In this document: piece by piece, positions 1-12,777 of the stretch | How the letters are laid out: each line of letters begins with the position of its first letter | Numbering within the stretch: the first letter of the stretch is position 1 | Assembly: GCA_009760855.2 (NCBI GenBank) | Contig: WPIO01000014.1 | Location: 5,500,001-5,564,000 of the forward strand | Length of the DNA stretch: 64,000 nucleotides | Origin: Cristatella mucedo | Lineage: Eukaryota > Bryozoa > Phylactolaemata > Cristatellidae | Direction of reading: 5' to 3' | Notes under the pieces: generated by a model | What the model was told of the DNA's origin: nothing | The model's database searches: none | The model's input: only the letters and a program-made list of their open reading frames with translations | Program-made: the position numbers and the translations under genes

Positions 1-2134
1 TAAGGTAGGGTTGGGGCTGTATACCCCTGATGACCAATCCAAAGGGATGTACCCGATGGCCTTCTCTCAGTACAGCCCAGAAAAGTTCAAGGATAAGGCC
101 AATTGAAAAGTTCTCTTACCAACCACCAAGTCAAATGTGAGCACCAATGGATGCAGCCAGAAATGAAAAATAAACGGCTGGACTGATTAAGCTCCAAAAA
201 TTAGCCTAATTAAAAAGGTTGGCTGATTTAATAGCTTCATTTACATGGCAGTAGAAGAGCTTTCACTGCTATTACCTCCGCTTGCAGTGGACAGTAAAAC
301 ATCGACCAGTGCAGGACTCAAACTCACGACGCAGGTCGTGAATAGCAAACACCTTACCCCTTTGCTAAGACCCAGGGGCAAACAAGGTGTAGAAACTTGA
401 TGCTGCGAGGGTTCATCAAGTCAGCTTAAGAAGGGCTACGCAAAACATTTTCATTCTTACTTTCAGCTTTGCTAGCTAATGAAACATCACTAACATTCGG
501 CTTTCTGTTGCACAACAGCGTTCGTCTCTGGTTGGGCTGCTGGCTCACGTAACGAAAGAGACTTGCTTTTCCTAGTTCGAATCCGAAATGGGTTGGGCTG
601 GTGGGGCTAGAATTTTCCGCACACATATGCTGTCAAGCAAATTAGTTAGCAGCTATGAGAGATTGTTTAGAACAACTCGTAGTCTTTCCAGACTTACACA
701 AGCACCGTACGCACATAAACGAGCTGCACCAGCAACATCGTGTTTGTAAGCTCCAGACGAGTCTCCAGCCCACAAGAACAGGCTTTATAAGTCTTTTTAA
801 TGGTAATTATACGGGTTTGACAATAAATTAAGATCATTACGGGCAAGTAGGGCATATCCATCAGAAGACGACAATGATGCACTGCACATTGGCTGTTAAC
901 CCTCGTTGCCTGGTCGACAGCATTAGCATCTATTTCCTTACCTGTACAACTACATACAGCCAAACTTGATTTAAGCACCGCCATCGCATGGGTGTACTCG
1001 AGATTTTTTACGTGCTGAGCTTTGACTTTTTCTTGGACTGGCCAATCGTAGGGATGGCCCCTTTAGGGTGTGCCGCCCAGATGAAGGAAGACTTCAGGCC
1101 GTCAGCTGCCTTGCCTACGCCCCACGAATACTTTATATAAGCGCGACTTCCTGCTCGTCGTGACGGCTTTGTAGAGATATTGATGGTCAAAAGAGGACGC
1201 CGCAGCCTATCAATTATCAGACCCTATAATAAGCTAGGTTAGCTAGTCAGTCACGACGTACTGCTTGAGCAGAATCGCGCTAGATTATTACATAATGAGT
1301 GCATACTAGTTGAACGGACTTTACGAAAAGAACTTCAGGACCAACAGCTTAAAAACCTTACTTTTTAAATGGTGACCACGGCCTTCTAGCAGCTTTCGCT
1401 CTCTTCACTACGATCCCCTTCGTAATTTTAGTGCAAACCCTTACCTTCCTCTTTTACAGTGTTTTACCGCCCGGAACCGGATGTTTTTTACACATCAGTT
1501 AATCAGCGAATTGGGTAAAGGATGCAAGGGAATGCAAGAAAAGATTTCGTTTAGTTTTTACAAAATTTCCGAGAAACAACTCCTTTCAGGTTTCGTTCAA
1601 AAGCAGCAATGCCGATTCTGCCAGTATCTCTACGTTGCGTCTTGCTGGCGCCACTTCGACGTCGCGTTATAGCATGGTGAGCAAATCGTTCGGATTTTTA
1701 TGCGTCCGCCTCTCGGGCATGTTGAGAGCGGTGTGGTAAGTATTTCCATCCGGAAACGGATTTGTGTAAAGTGCGAGTCCCGAGCATTTGCGCTGCTGCT
1801 GTGGTGTTTTACGTTTACCGGCTGTATCAAATTTGCAGTGCTCACACGTCTGCATTTTTTGACAACGGAACAGAATGTTTTGCTGGATCTGCTGAGAAAT
1901 TTCTTTTCCAAATTTTTCCCATCACAATTGACGGGGCTGAAACCGAGTGTTACTATAAAAGACAGCTACCGTAAGACTCACCTACCCATACACAATACAT
2001 AAAGTCGAGGTCAAGCCTAAGCAAAGCCGGCTAAAAACTTGCACAGAGATTGGTGGGTCGGGGAGGGGACTGCAGCAGGTAGGAGGAAGGAGGAGTGAGA
2101 CCCGGCGGCGCCTTATGACGACGACGGCTTACAC
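1..2134. other. Left end: SINE plus unassigned DNA
   Basis: Apart from a minus-strand SINE-A (about 195-392), I find no coding exon or repeat family member here. If the PLC-type gene continues leftward this is its next intron. I looked for an EF-hand exon on the minus strand and saw none. Confidence 0.4.
195..392 (-). mobile_element. SINE-A copy 1 (old)
   Basis: Read on the minus strand it has a tRNA-like head with a degenerate B box (GAGTTTGAGTCC), then 'CACTGCAAGCGGAGGTAATAG', the core shared by the other SINE-A copies, and an end near 'AATGAAGCTATTAAATCAGC'. It is diverged from the younger copies at 17676 and 31983. Confidence 0.7.
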
Positions 2135-2406
2135 TTTTTCGTCCTGCTGCTTTCTTAGTTTCTCATTCCAGCGCTGTAGGAATCGAAGCGCCTTCACCCA
2201 CGTCGCACACACTTCGGGCGCTTCGGCGACAAGGTTGAGCGGCTTGTTCGACATTGTGCAGAAAATCACCGAGAAGCAGCAAGACTCCTGCAAGCAGTCG
2301 CATGTCATTCTTGTGGACGAGCTCAATACTCGTGCCGCCGCGAGCTGAGATTGAATCCGACGGTAGCAAGCGAATCCGAGCTCGCCAGCTTGAGCGTTTC
2401 GCTCAG
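2135..2406 (-). CDS. PLC-type PH domain, C-terminal half (internal exon, 5' border and frame uncertain)
   Basis: The 3' part clearly encodes the end of a PH domain. ESCCFSVIF is followed by NKPLNLVAEAPEVCATWVKALRFL, split here as NKPLNLVAEAPEVC and ATWVKALRFL. This matches the 'CFSIVF...LDLIA-P...WVxGLRxL' pattern of PLC PH domains with the invariant Trp of the last helix. The tail RWNEKLRKQQDEK resembles the linker before the EF hands, and a donor (GTGTAAG) follows at 2134. The frame stays open up to an acceptor at 2407 (TTTTGATATTGCAG) whose phase suits the exon at 12778. However, residues matching the middle PH strands (LPSDSIS, GGTSIELV) lie in a second frame from about 2380 to 2290, which would join only through a one-base shift near 2286. 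The EF-hand and catalytic X/Y exons are not in the window. Confidence 0.68.
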
Positions 2407-2721
2407 CTGCAATATCAAAAGGCACTTTGAATACACCTATGAATGCAGTATCTTTCCGCATCTTAGTCTGCTAAGATACAAGACGGAAAGTGCGAATTTA
2501 CATGTGGCAGCAAAATGAGCAGTGCAACGAGTGAAGCATTTCTCGTTTTCGGGAGGGGCAGTCGTCTCGGCACGGAACAAGACGCGGAGTGTGGCATTTT
2601 GGCAGTTAGGCCTCGATGCGTTTCGGAAATGCCGTTTGGATGAGCAAAGGATCGTCGTCATCTAACGAACTATGTATGCAGCATATTTCCATGGCGACGG
2701 AAGCGCGTAACTGTGAATACG

Positions 2722-3770
2722 CACGAGCTGGTGTAATGTAATGTAATGTATCTCCGTCTGTAACTCCACAAAGTCATAAAGACCACGTGGGTGTTACGCA
2801 GGAGAGTTTTGTATAGCGCACTCAGCCTAAGCGGCTTTCGGTGCGCATTCGGTAGCCAACAGACTTCGTCTCACGCAACAAAGAGAAAGTGAGAAGCATA
2901 GCAGAGTCAGGAGAGAGTTGAGGTAGTGAGTAGCATAGAAGTAGCAGCTCAGGACCGCTGAAAAGGATGTGCCATAGTCGACAGTAGAAGAGAAGTCGTC
3001 GTCTCGTAAGAATTGTCGAAGTGAGTTCCACATTCTAGGGCCTGCAGAGCTAAAGCTTCTGTCGCCAACGGTCTTTAAGCGGAGGAGTGTAACAGCTAAT
3101 TTATTGTCCACACAGGGCTTGAGGGTGCGAACAGGCTGAAACTGATGCAACAGTTCAGCTAGGTACGTAGGAGCCAAGCCGTGGCGGGCCTTGTGGGTCA
3201 GCGTAAGAACCTTGCTCTGAATCCGTTGGTCAACCGGCATCCATCTTAGCTCTTTTAGCAAAAGAGACACGTGCTCAAACCTCTGGGACTTGAAGACTAG
3301 CCTTGCAGCCATATTCATAGTCAGCTGCAGTGGCCTAATTGCTTATTTGGTAGCCCAGCCAATAGGGAATTGCAATATTCAAGCCGAGACAGAACTAAGG
3401 AGCTAGTTGAATTTTTTGCAAGCCTCTGGAAGACAGCTCCTAATCTTGGATAGGGATCGGACGTGATGGCTAGCTGCAGAAGCAGTCTTCTGAATGAAGC
3501 TTTTAAAATTGGGGCAGTTGTCGAAAACGCCACCTAAATTTCGAGCACGTGGTGATGGTCGCACAACAGCATCACCTATTAGAAGAGCAAAGCCCTTTAA
3601 TCCAGCCACACGCTTAGGGTGTCCTATGAGAAGCAGTTCGGTTTTATCGTCATTTAATTTCAGGAAGTTTTCCGACATCCAGGATCGAATATCGGCAAGG
3701 CAAGCGTTCAATTTTTCAGTTGCTGCAGCATATCCCGACGGTGGTGGTGTATGAGTATGTGTGAACCTCG
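2722..3770 (-). pseudogene. LINE-B copy 1: L2-like reverse transcriptase C-terminus and 3' end
   Basis: Reading leftward, the fragment encodes the end of an L2-type reverse transcriptase (LNACLADIRSWMSENFLKLN, then DDKTELLLIG). A frame change is followed by the C-terminal domain (LAPTYLAELLHQFQP, then VGDRSFSSAGPRMWNSL). The 3' UTR ends in a short TTACA-type repeat (2736-2750). It is 5'-truncated, lacking the endonuclease and most of the RT, and the frame is broken at least twice. A dead retrocopy. Confidence 0.85.
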
Positions 3771-4440
3771 TCAATCGCTCTGTAATAGGACAGCTAGGAG
3801 GCCCGGCTGGGATATTAATTAAAAACCTAGACTAACGCGGCAAGCTGCTAAGCGAAGCCAGTAGCCGAACGACCTATCGACGGGTAGCGCTGCATTTAAG
3901 CCGGGCCGCCGCTTGAGTCTCCGAGAGACTCGCGAAAAGAGGCTCCTCCTTTAGCGAAGGAGCTCGAAAAGCCTCGAACATGGCCGCCAGTCCAAGCTAA
4001 AGAGATTGTCGCTAGGTAACCCAGACAGTCAAGCTTATATGAACTTCTTCGTTGTCCAAGACTACCATAGCCTCGAGCAACCGCTGGCTGGCCGACAGGC
4101 TGGAAATGGAGTGCTACTTATAGCGTATACCGTAGAGAATAGACCTAAGCGGCTTATGATTGGACTGTCGACCAAAGCTCTCTGTGCTTCCAGCCTAGGA
4201 AAGACAGATTCGGAGGCCACGGGAAGAATATCCAGAACGTCAGTCAGCGTCTGGCGGGTTTGAAAAGAAAAGCATTCGACCTGGCGATGGTGGCGCGTTT
4301 GTCTCGGATCTGCTTACTCTCTTGGCCAGCCCAAATTCACCAGCGTCGCTTAAGCGTCGGAGGAATTTTTCTGGACGGCTGAACCTTGACCTTGGTTGGC
4401 ATTGCAACCGCTTTTCCAAAGGGGCTACTCATAATTACAC

Positions 4441-4530
4441 ATTTTTGTATAGCGACCTCAGAGAGCTTAATCTCTATCTCTAGGCACTTTGCATATGTTA
4501 CAAAGGAGGCATGACCGTGTGGCGAGTGGT
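4441..4530 (-). mobile_element. LINE-A 3' end fragment
   Basis: This is the reverse complement of the LINE-A terminal motif: GCAAA-GTGCCTAGAGATAGAGATTAAG followed by CTCTGAGGTCGCTATACAA. It is only the last 90 bases or so, diverged. Confidence 0.65.
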
Positions 4531-4663
4531 AGCATACACGATGTCGAGAGCTACAGCAGTCTGCTTTGGCACGCCTAGATGGTGCTGTTAAAACAATATG
4601 CCTGCATGAGATATTTTTGATTACTTGCACTGCAGGAGTATTGCGGCAGTTTTTTGTTTTAAA

Positions 4664-4717
4664 AAATGCATCTCCGTCTGTAAATCCACGGGCTCACAAA
4701 GACTAAATGGATGCGAC

Positions 4718-4718
<1 letters not shown>
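4664..4718 (-). mobile_element. LINE-B 3' tip
   Basis: It matches the last 55 bases of LINE-B (CTTTGTGAGC...TTACAGACGGAGATGCAT read on the minus strand). It abuts the TA array that follows. Confidence 0.6.

Positions 4719-4780
<62 letters not shown>
4718..4780. repeat. (TA)n microsatellite
   Basis: About 31 uninterrupted TA units, directly after the LINE-B tip. Confidence 0.97.
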
Positions 4781-4781
<1 letters not shown>

Positions 4782-5615
4782 TTGAGACATGACAGCGGTT
4801 GCATACCTATATGTAATTAATGTATTTGCAGTTGGTCGACAGCTAGTTAATTATACATGCTTGCAGAGCAGGTAGGCTGGCGAGAGATAAGACAGTAGAA
4901 GGCGAGGAAGACGATGCATTTCATACAATTCAGAAATGAGTGGCAGAATTCAGTCGGCAATTGAGCTTAATCGACGGCGGTCTGTCAAAGGTTGTCTTGT
5001 ATATACGTACATTCAGGTGCGCTGTCAATACATCCCTACATATATGTACCGTCCGTTCGACGATTGTCTGATTGCTTTTAAAGGTTACGCTTACAGTGAG
5101 GTGGTCGTGAGACCTATACAGGCCTCTCGTAGCCATTAACTATAGTAAAACAGCGAAGCCTTATATCGTGTTCATTATGGCTGCAATCAAAAAAACGTGC
5201 AGAGCATTGACCAGTGGAAAAAGATATGCACTCGACTATAATTTATGCAGAAATTATACCAGTTGATTGTATGACTTCTAATGTCAGCATCAGCAAGATT
5301 GGAATAGTTACAAGGCTATATAACCAGCGATATATCAAAATCAGTAATAATTAATGTAGATCATTTGACTTCAACAACATCCAGTGACCGGAGGCGGTAA
5401 GTAGAAACGCAGGCTGCTCATTTAAACTTTGATTTTCTAAAAACGCTTGCATTGAGCAGATATAGCAAATTACTGTGGGTCCAGATGGCACCGAATGAAA
5501 ATGGCCATAGTAGGCAATATATTGACTAAGTTCAATGCTGCATGTATGATTTACAAATGCTGCCTGTTTTGGGCGTTGGATGTTTAAGCAGTCATAACTT
5601 GAGTCGGATTGGCTG

Positions 5616-5903
5616 TCAGCATCCTTCAAGTAGCTTAAGGGGAAACTTTTTGACCGTTTTCTGACATTTGGTGGGAGAATGAGTAGGCTGGAGCTGAAGT
5701 TGGTTGCCTTGCAGTGAGCCTGAAAAGTCTCTCGCATTGAAAGGGTTTATGAATAAGCGTCTAGCCTCTACGGTCGGTGAGTCTCTTAAGCATAGATATC
5801 TACCATTATAGAGAGAAGGCTTGCTGTGTCCTGGAGGAGGGTATTCTGGCACCTGCATATGGTTTTTTCGCATGGCCAGTAGGTCGTCCAAGCAGCCAAA
5901 AGA
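5616..5903 (-). other. Unassigned open frame, possible terminal exon
   Basis: The frame stays open for about 95 codons from a possible acceptor (CTCGGTTAG, 5904) to a TGA. It contains protein-like runs such as MQVPEYPPPGHSKPSLYNGR and EARRLFINPFNARDFSG. It lies on the coding strand inside the long PLC-type intron, but inserting it there would split the PH domain, so it could only be an alternative or unrelated exon. I recognise no family. Chance openness is a fair alternative. Confidence 0.2.
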
Positions 5904-6737
5904 GCTAACCGAGATAGCATGAAGTCATTCAACAGCACGGTTAATTGCAGAGACTAGAGGACACAAAAATCGTATGGAGGGCAAGTGGTACACGCGAAAA
6001 CCCATGAGCTGAGCGGGAGGGGGGCGGTGCCAGCATGGCGATCTTAAAGGGAAGTGGCGTCTAGTCACATGACGCGAAGAGAATATCCCGTTCAAGTCGG
6101 CTCTCTCAAAAATTTCTTTTATAACTGCAGCTCTTCCGTTAAAAGGAACTTTACCGGCTCGGCCAGGGCTAAGGATTGCTTACGAGAGGGTGTCAGCTCT
6201 AAGCTAGAGGCACAGTCTTTAGATCGGGCTCTACTTCATAGGCATGGCTGAGTGTACCAATTCTGGGTACAAGCCACACGTCGAAATGGTTTGCCAGCGT
6301 GTTCTGGTGACCTGCGACAGTCGTTCGCACGGGCACCGGCTTCCAGCTTGGATCAGGACCGAGTCCAGAGAAAGTGACTATGCTTTGACTTCTGTCTGCT
6401 TTGACGTACAGCCTGCACCACCTAACAGGCTCTCGGCAGCCTCTGTCAATGCTTGCGATAATTGACCCTTAACCGGCATTTTCGGAAACTCGTTCGCTGC
6501 TCGGTTACTATTGGACCTCAATTACTCAACGCTCGAAATTCCATCCCCGGCATAGACAACAGAGCGCCTAGAACGATCGTTCCACGTTTCCTGGTCGAAG
6601 CTGTGCTTACCAGCAGGCGCCTTCATCATCAGCTGCTGGGCGGGCTCAAATCGGAACTGAACAGCTGGTGCATATGCGCTCTGCACGTGTACGTGCGTAA
6701 CCGCTGGCTCCACCCAAAAACAAAATATGAAAAGTTC

Positions 6738-6782
6738 GCTGCTGCTGCTGCTGCGGCTGCTGCTGCTGCTGCTGCTGCTGCC
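6738..6782. repeat. (CTG)n microsatellite
   Basis: About 14 CTG units with one CGG interruption. Ala, Ser or Gln runs in overlapping frames come from this repeat and are not evidence of a gene. Confidence 0.95.
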
Positions 6783-9384
6783 AGTTAATCGGCGAGCCTC
6801 GGCAAAGCGACTCAACCAAGCGAGTGACACGCGATACAGATGCCGGTTTGCTGGGAGGGCAGCTATGAAACGTTGGACCCACTAATGGCCATTAATTGCG
6901 ATAATGTGTACTGTATACACTCCGATGGTGCAGGCATTAGGCTCGAGGCTAACTGGATAATGGGCGCTCTGGCCTGGTCCGGGTCGGCGAGGCGCTTATT
7001 ACTTAGTGTGGATTGACTCGACTTCGCGTCCCGACTTTGCCTCCTGCTTGCAACTTCATCTGCTGAGCACGTCTGCTGGGTGCTGCGAAGAATCGATTAC
7101 CCACACGAGCGGATATTTAGTCTGGATAGCCTGTCAAGGTCAATTATCAGCGCGACACCGGGCAGTCGAGGTAGAGCTGCCGGATGGACAGAGTTTTGCA
7201 AAGAGAGCACCCGACCCTACAATCCTCAGCAGCACGACACACGACAAGAAATGTCGAAATTATTCGGTGGCCGTCGGCTACCACTGTCCCTTGGCAGATT
7301 GGTGTAGCAATTTGAACCGGCAGTCCGGATATTTTCAACAGCGGACATTTACATGACAAGTACTGGAAGGCAGTGCTCATTAAATCGTGGTTAGTACTGC
7401 TTTTTTGCCATCGCAAAGAGCCGAACTGATCCTAAAGAGCATTCCTTACAGGCCGTTGAAAGCGAAATTCGGTGCACACACTTCAGTCAGCTGGAAAGAG
7501 CAGCTTCCGTCGTGCGACGGCTACCGGTATCGCCATAAGTCACATAAAGTGTCACAGGGCTCGGCAATGGATCGCTGAGTTGACAAAGATATAGGTGCAC
7601 TTATATGCACTATAGTTGCATATATAGTATTGTGTTTATATAAACCCTAATAATTTTGGTCGTCCTGATGTTAGTTGGCAGCCCTAGAGTCCATTTGTGT
7701 CAACCGTCGGTTGTGGCCAATGGGTGACTCATGTCTGTAATCGTTGGAGCTTCCGGGTGGGCCGGCAGGCGACAGCCAGGCAGGCAGGTCTCGCTCGAAC
7801 CTACTTCCAGCTCCAGTTCCTGACTTCGTGAACTCATATCTTAGCGAGAGGTAGTAGCTGTAGGTGTACAATGCAAGTGCGTATGGCTTCATCGACAGTC
7901 ATTTATAGCATACGTTGTTACGATACCCGCATGATGCTTGTTTAAGTGCTGGGTAAAAAAAAGAATGTTACGCACAGTCGTTGTCGACAGTTGAACCAAC
8001 ACAACCGCACATCCGACCGATGCTGAAGACTTCCATCTTAGCAGCACACGAATCTAGACATTAGCTGCTTTTAGATGGAGATCCACTCCTTGCCTAGACA
8101 TTCGAAAGATTGGAACCAGAACGAAACCGTAACCCCAAGTAGAACCAATTTGGGATAAGTCATTAAATCTCTCAGAACGAGCCGGCAGCATGGGCCAGGC
8201 CTATTACCAAGAACTGGTCCAGAACCTGGCCCGAACTCCAGTTGTCCCACTATTGTGCCCTGCAAGTCAGAGAATGTTGTGACAGCCATTTTTTCGGAAG
8301 CACAATAAGTAGACGTCGAACTGCAAATGGCCGTTGTTGGTAGGGCATGTAATCGCAGAGAGCAGTCGGGAATCATGGAGTAATCGCATGCTTTTGGAGA
8401 TTACTTTACTGCTGTTGGAAAACACAAGTGTGCTCCTATCCGAGCATTCCTTAGCTATGCTGCATGCGTGCCTAGTCTGGGCTCCTGCTAATCTGAGAGA
8501 ACATTCCACCGGCTCTGCTTACCTCTAGCTTCGCTGAAAGCTTGTTGAATACATCGGTCTGGAAGCCGTGCCTCACATCGACTATGTCTCGAGCGTTAAC
8601 TGTAAGAAGAGAGGCCACAGCTTCCAGAGTAGGGCATGCACTGATAGCAGAGCACTCGAGCCACCTCACCAGCCGGCAATGCTGCTGCTGCACGGTGAGA
8701 TCAAGCCGGGTACCTGGTCGGGAGGAAGTGCTGCAGTCGCCGGCCGACCAAAAGAGCTGCAGCAGGAGCGGCAGCAAGCACAATGGCCGTTGCAGTCACG
8801 GTAGTAGCAGCCACCGTCATCAATTAGGTGCAATGCCCTGGGGGGGGGGGAGGAGGAGGGAGTAGGGAGGCCAGTAGCAAACGTGTCACCAGGCGAGCGT
8901 GCCTCCAGCCGCAGCCGAGCTGCCAGCTTGCCAGGCACGATCCAAGGACGAGCAACTGCCGCCAGGGGCTCCAGGGGCAGGGCTGCGAGAGTAACTCTGT
9001 CACTCCACTGCCATGAGTAGGCCTAACACGAAAGTCCATCTCATCCGCAGGGCTTTAGCAGCAGCAACTCGTGGGTGCCCTCTACCTCGGCTACCGGTAA
9101 AGAAAACGATAACGGCCCTAGCATCTCGGTATGACGGTATAATGCTGCAAGCTCTGCTGAAGCATTCTGCCATGCCTTCGTTGGCGGTTGACTGTTAGCA
9201 TCCTCGCCGTGTCAACCTGCACGTCAAACCTGCCGTCGCGTGCGCCGCGCACGCAGGCGCGCGCACGCACGCACACTCACATTCGTACATACGCAAGGGG
9301 GGGGGGCAGACTACGGTCATTGCCAAGAAATACGTTTTTTAATGACCGTGCAGTTTTTCGACTAGCATGTTTGGGCCCTGCTTA

Positions 9385-9671
9385 ACTTTTCTAGCCTTAA
9401 AAACACACCTATTTAGGACAGCATTTAGTGGGTCCCTGCGATTCGTCCTTCATGTGCTTATGCGTGCTGACACTGTGCATGCTGCCACTAACCACATTTG
9501 CATGCTGACCCTGTGCATGTCACCCTTAACCATATTATTCATTTTGTTTGTTTTTCAAGCATGATTTTACTTACCATTCAATTGCATTTCACTTTGCAGC
9601 AAATGCAAAGCGCCTAGAAAGAGGTTAAGTTCTCTGAGGGCGCTTTATCAAGTGCATTATTATTATTATTA
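9385..9671 (+). mobile_element. LINE-A copy, 5'-truncated 3' UTR
   Basis: It begins in the last codons of the ORF (AAAACACACCTATTTAGGAC), contains the whole LINE-A 3' UTR with its internal near-repeat (GCATGCTGCCACTAACCACA, GCATGCTGACCCTGTGCATG), and ends in AGCGCCTAGAAAGAGGTTAA and a (TTA)n tail. It is very close to the copies at 21250-21484 and 46110-46395, so it is young. Confidence 0.88.
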
Positions 9672-9850
9672 GTCTTTAGGCCCCTAGGTCCTTGCTATTA
9701 AGACTTTGCGACTCAGGTCGTGGGTACAGGACCAGAGTCGCAAAGTCCTGCACCAGGCAATCCGGTATTGCCCATTGCAAGCAGCGATGATAGATGCTTA
9801 CATGCTCGTGCTGCTAAATAAATGAGGCTGCTTGATCAGCCAGCCCGTAC
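9672..9850 (+). mobile_element. SINE-A copy 2
   Basis: It starts exactly at the LINE-A TTA tail. It has the SINE-A order: a tRNA-like head, CAGGCAATCCGGTATTGCCC, GCAAGCAGCGATGATAG, and a tail AAATGAGGCTGCTTGATCAG. It belongs to a subfamily with 'CAGGCAATCC' in place of 'GGGCGATCC', shared with the copy at 43308. The head holds a 13-base inverted repeat. Confidence 0.75.
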
Positions 9851-10949
9851 TTATTTTATGAAAAATATTTTTGGTCTCGGCTACTCAAAGCAAATATTCT
9901 TATCCCGACTTTGATGAAACAGTGCTATTGAATAAAGTAGCTAAGAAACCTTCATGCACTCTTTTTTGCTAGGTAACTAAAATATTGCATTTTTTATGAT
10001 GGAGAGAGCCTGTCGAATGCTTATTCTGACGAGAGCACAAACGTGTGAACCCAAGACCAGGCATACAAGAAATTATACACTATTTTCCGTGCAATCAGCC
10101 GTGGCTTCTGTGGCTATCGCAATAGCTAATCATACTGACTTGCTTTTCTTGTTGCATATCTAAAGTGTATAGAGCGAGAGAATGAGAGAGAGAGAGATGT
10201 AGTTCTCTGCGAGCACATATGTCTCATTGTTATTAGTAGTAGCTGCTGTTATACATTATATTTTACAAACTAAGTTCAGTAGTTTACCGAACCCACAACC
10301 CCATGAGCAATGCGTTTTAGCAGCATTTTCAGTATTTTCATCAATTAGAGGTAGTGATAAGCCCCATGCTTTCCTCTAGTGTACGAGTTGCTCAGGCTCT
10401 GCTATGCATGCCTGAAGCACTGCACAGTTGCCAGGGCTTGCACAAAGTAAGGAGCAAATAGTGAAGTGCCGCTACTGTACCATAGTGGCACGGAAGCAAT
10501 AGAGATGAAAGGTCACATGCTGGACAGCATTGGTCGTCAGTAATAATTGATTAATGTAACACGACCATGAATTGTATCAGATTAAAACCACAGGGAAGCA
10601 AGGATATTCCCTTGGGAAGAATCACCGATATCAGGCTGGCGCTGCTGGATGGTGGCATGTCACGTCAATTAAAATCTCACGACAGAACAAATGTTAAGCA
10701 GTTACACCAGAGTTACACCAGACGCTGCATCTCATCTGCAGGTCAGCATAAGTCAGTTTAGACTTTTAATGGCACAAATGAGGAAAAATTGGTCAGGAGT
10801 ACCATATACTTCGATAATATATAGATCGCACGCACAGTCGAGCAGACATTAGGGTTTAATGGCGCTGAACTCAGAGGTATACTCAGTTGTTCTCTCTTTC
10901 AGCCTAAGCGTTGCTCAGAATTTAGGATTTGTTAAGTATTAAAATTCAG

Positions 10950-10986
10950 AGGGGTACAGAGAAAGAGAGAGAGACATACAGAGAGA

Positions 10987-11032
<46 letters not shown>

Positions 11033-11097
11033 TGAGAGGAGAGAGAGACAGACAGAGACAGGAACAGACAGAGACAGGAACAGAGAGAGACAGGAAC

Positions 11098-11161
<64 letters not shown>

Positions 11162-11232
11162 AGAGGGAGGGAGAGAGAGAGACAGAGTCAGAGACAGAGA
11201 CAGAGGCTGAGGCAGAGACAGAGACTCACACA
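10950..11232. repeat. (GA)n with GACAGA interruptions
   Basis: Purine-rich array on the plus strand. GA dinucleotides dominate, with GACAGAGACAGGAACAGA blocks near 11049-11110 and 11182-11225. Arg-Glu or Leu-Ser open frames across it are artefacts. Confidence 0.95.
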
Positions 11233-11499
11233 CATGACTTACTATACAAGAGGACAAACTGATGCAGAGACTGAGACATCGAGACACAGAGATCTCTACT
11301 AATTAAAACGAGAAAGTCCGTCACGCTTCAAGATGGCGCACTTGCAGCATGTGACAAAATGGCACAATTTCATCAATTGGCAATATTTCGTAGTGTTGCC
11401 TTCGGTGACAGAACTAATATGTATCAGTGAAGCGAGTCCGCAGGCAATGAGCTGTTCTTGGAAAGAGAAATAGAGTGGAAATAAAAGATTGATCAAATG

Positions 11500-11716
<217 letters not shown>

Positions 11717-12030
11717 TGCAAGCCCATGAAGTGCAACACTTCTTTAGCATAGAGGCCTTTCAGCCAATCGGGCGAATTACCCTCATGATGTTGGATGTCT
11801 AAAGCGGAAGCCATAACAGTATTATTTGTACGGTAGTATTTAAAAGAGATTATTGTCACAGTGGAGAAGGCAGCAGTCTGCAATCGCACAGTTCTTTGAC
11901 AGCTGTTTATTTATGAGCAAATCTTCATCGTGCTCTCGAGCATTTCTGCCGAGCAGCCCAGACGAGTGGTGCTGCTGAAGCACAGCTGCCTGGCCAGAGC
12001 ATGACTAAACACTACATCGCCACTCACGTA

Positions 12031-12031
<1 letters not shown>

Positions 12032-12128
<97 letters not shown>

Positions 12129-12270
12129 TACACATATATATACTATATATACGTGATATATATAGTATATATATATAGTATATATACTGTATATACGTGA
12201 TATATATATATATATATACTATCTATACTGTATATACGTGATATATATATATATATATATACTATATATA
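12032..12270. repeat. (TA)n array with TA-rich minisatellite
   Basis: A pure TA run of about 95 bases is followed by three or so imperfect units carrying ACTRTATATACGTGATATAT. The units are near-palindromic. Confidence 0.92.
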
Positions 12271-12777
12271 CCTGCCCCGGAGCTTTTCGATGTGCCTCAA
12301 TTTCCACGACGTTACTCTGCAGCCTGAAGAGGAACGGCAGGTTTGGGGCATTACACTGCAAGGTGTAGGTGCAGCAGGTCAGATCTGAGAGCTAGGACGG
12401 TAGGGTTGATGACTTGGCTGCTCATTGCTAATAGAGCTGTCATGACCTTACGACAGCCAATGGCCGAGGCAATCTGCTGCTTGGTCTCTTCTCACAAATC
12501 ACTTCTCACAAATCTCGGCCTTGGATCACTTCTCACTTGCAGCACGGTCTCGTGAGGTCGACTACCTACGGTATGGGCTGCTCTTTTAATTGAAAGGGGA
12601 CAGACGTGGCAGAGAAGCTGCCTGGTAGAACTTCTAGTCAGTCGAGCAGCTCGACGTCCGAAGAAACCCCATTCTCCCCACCTTAAACCTTGAACCTCAT
12701 TCTACCCACCACCTGACCCAGCTGCATGCGATCATCCACTCGCCAGTCACCGGCAATCACGTGTAGCTACCACTTAC

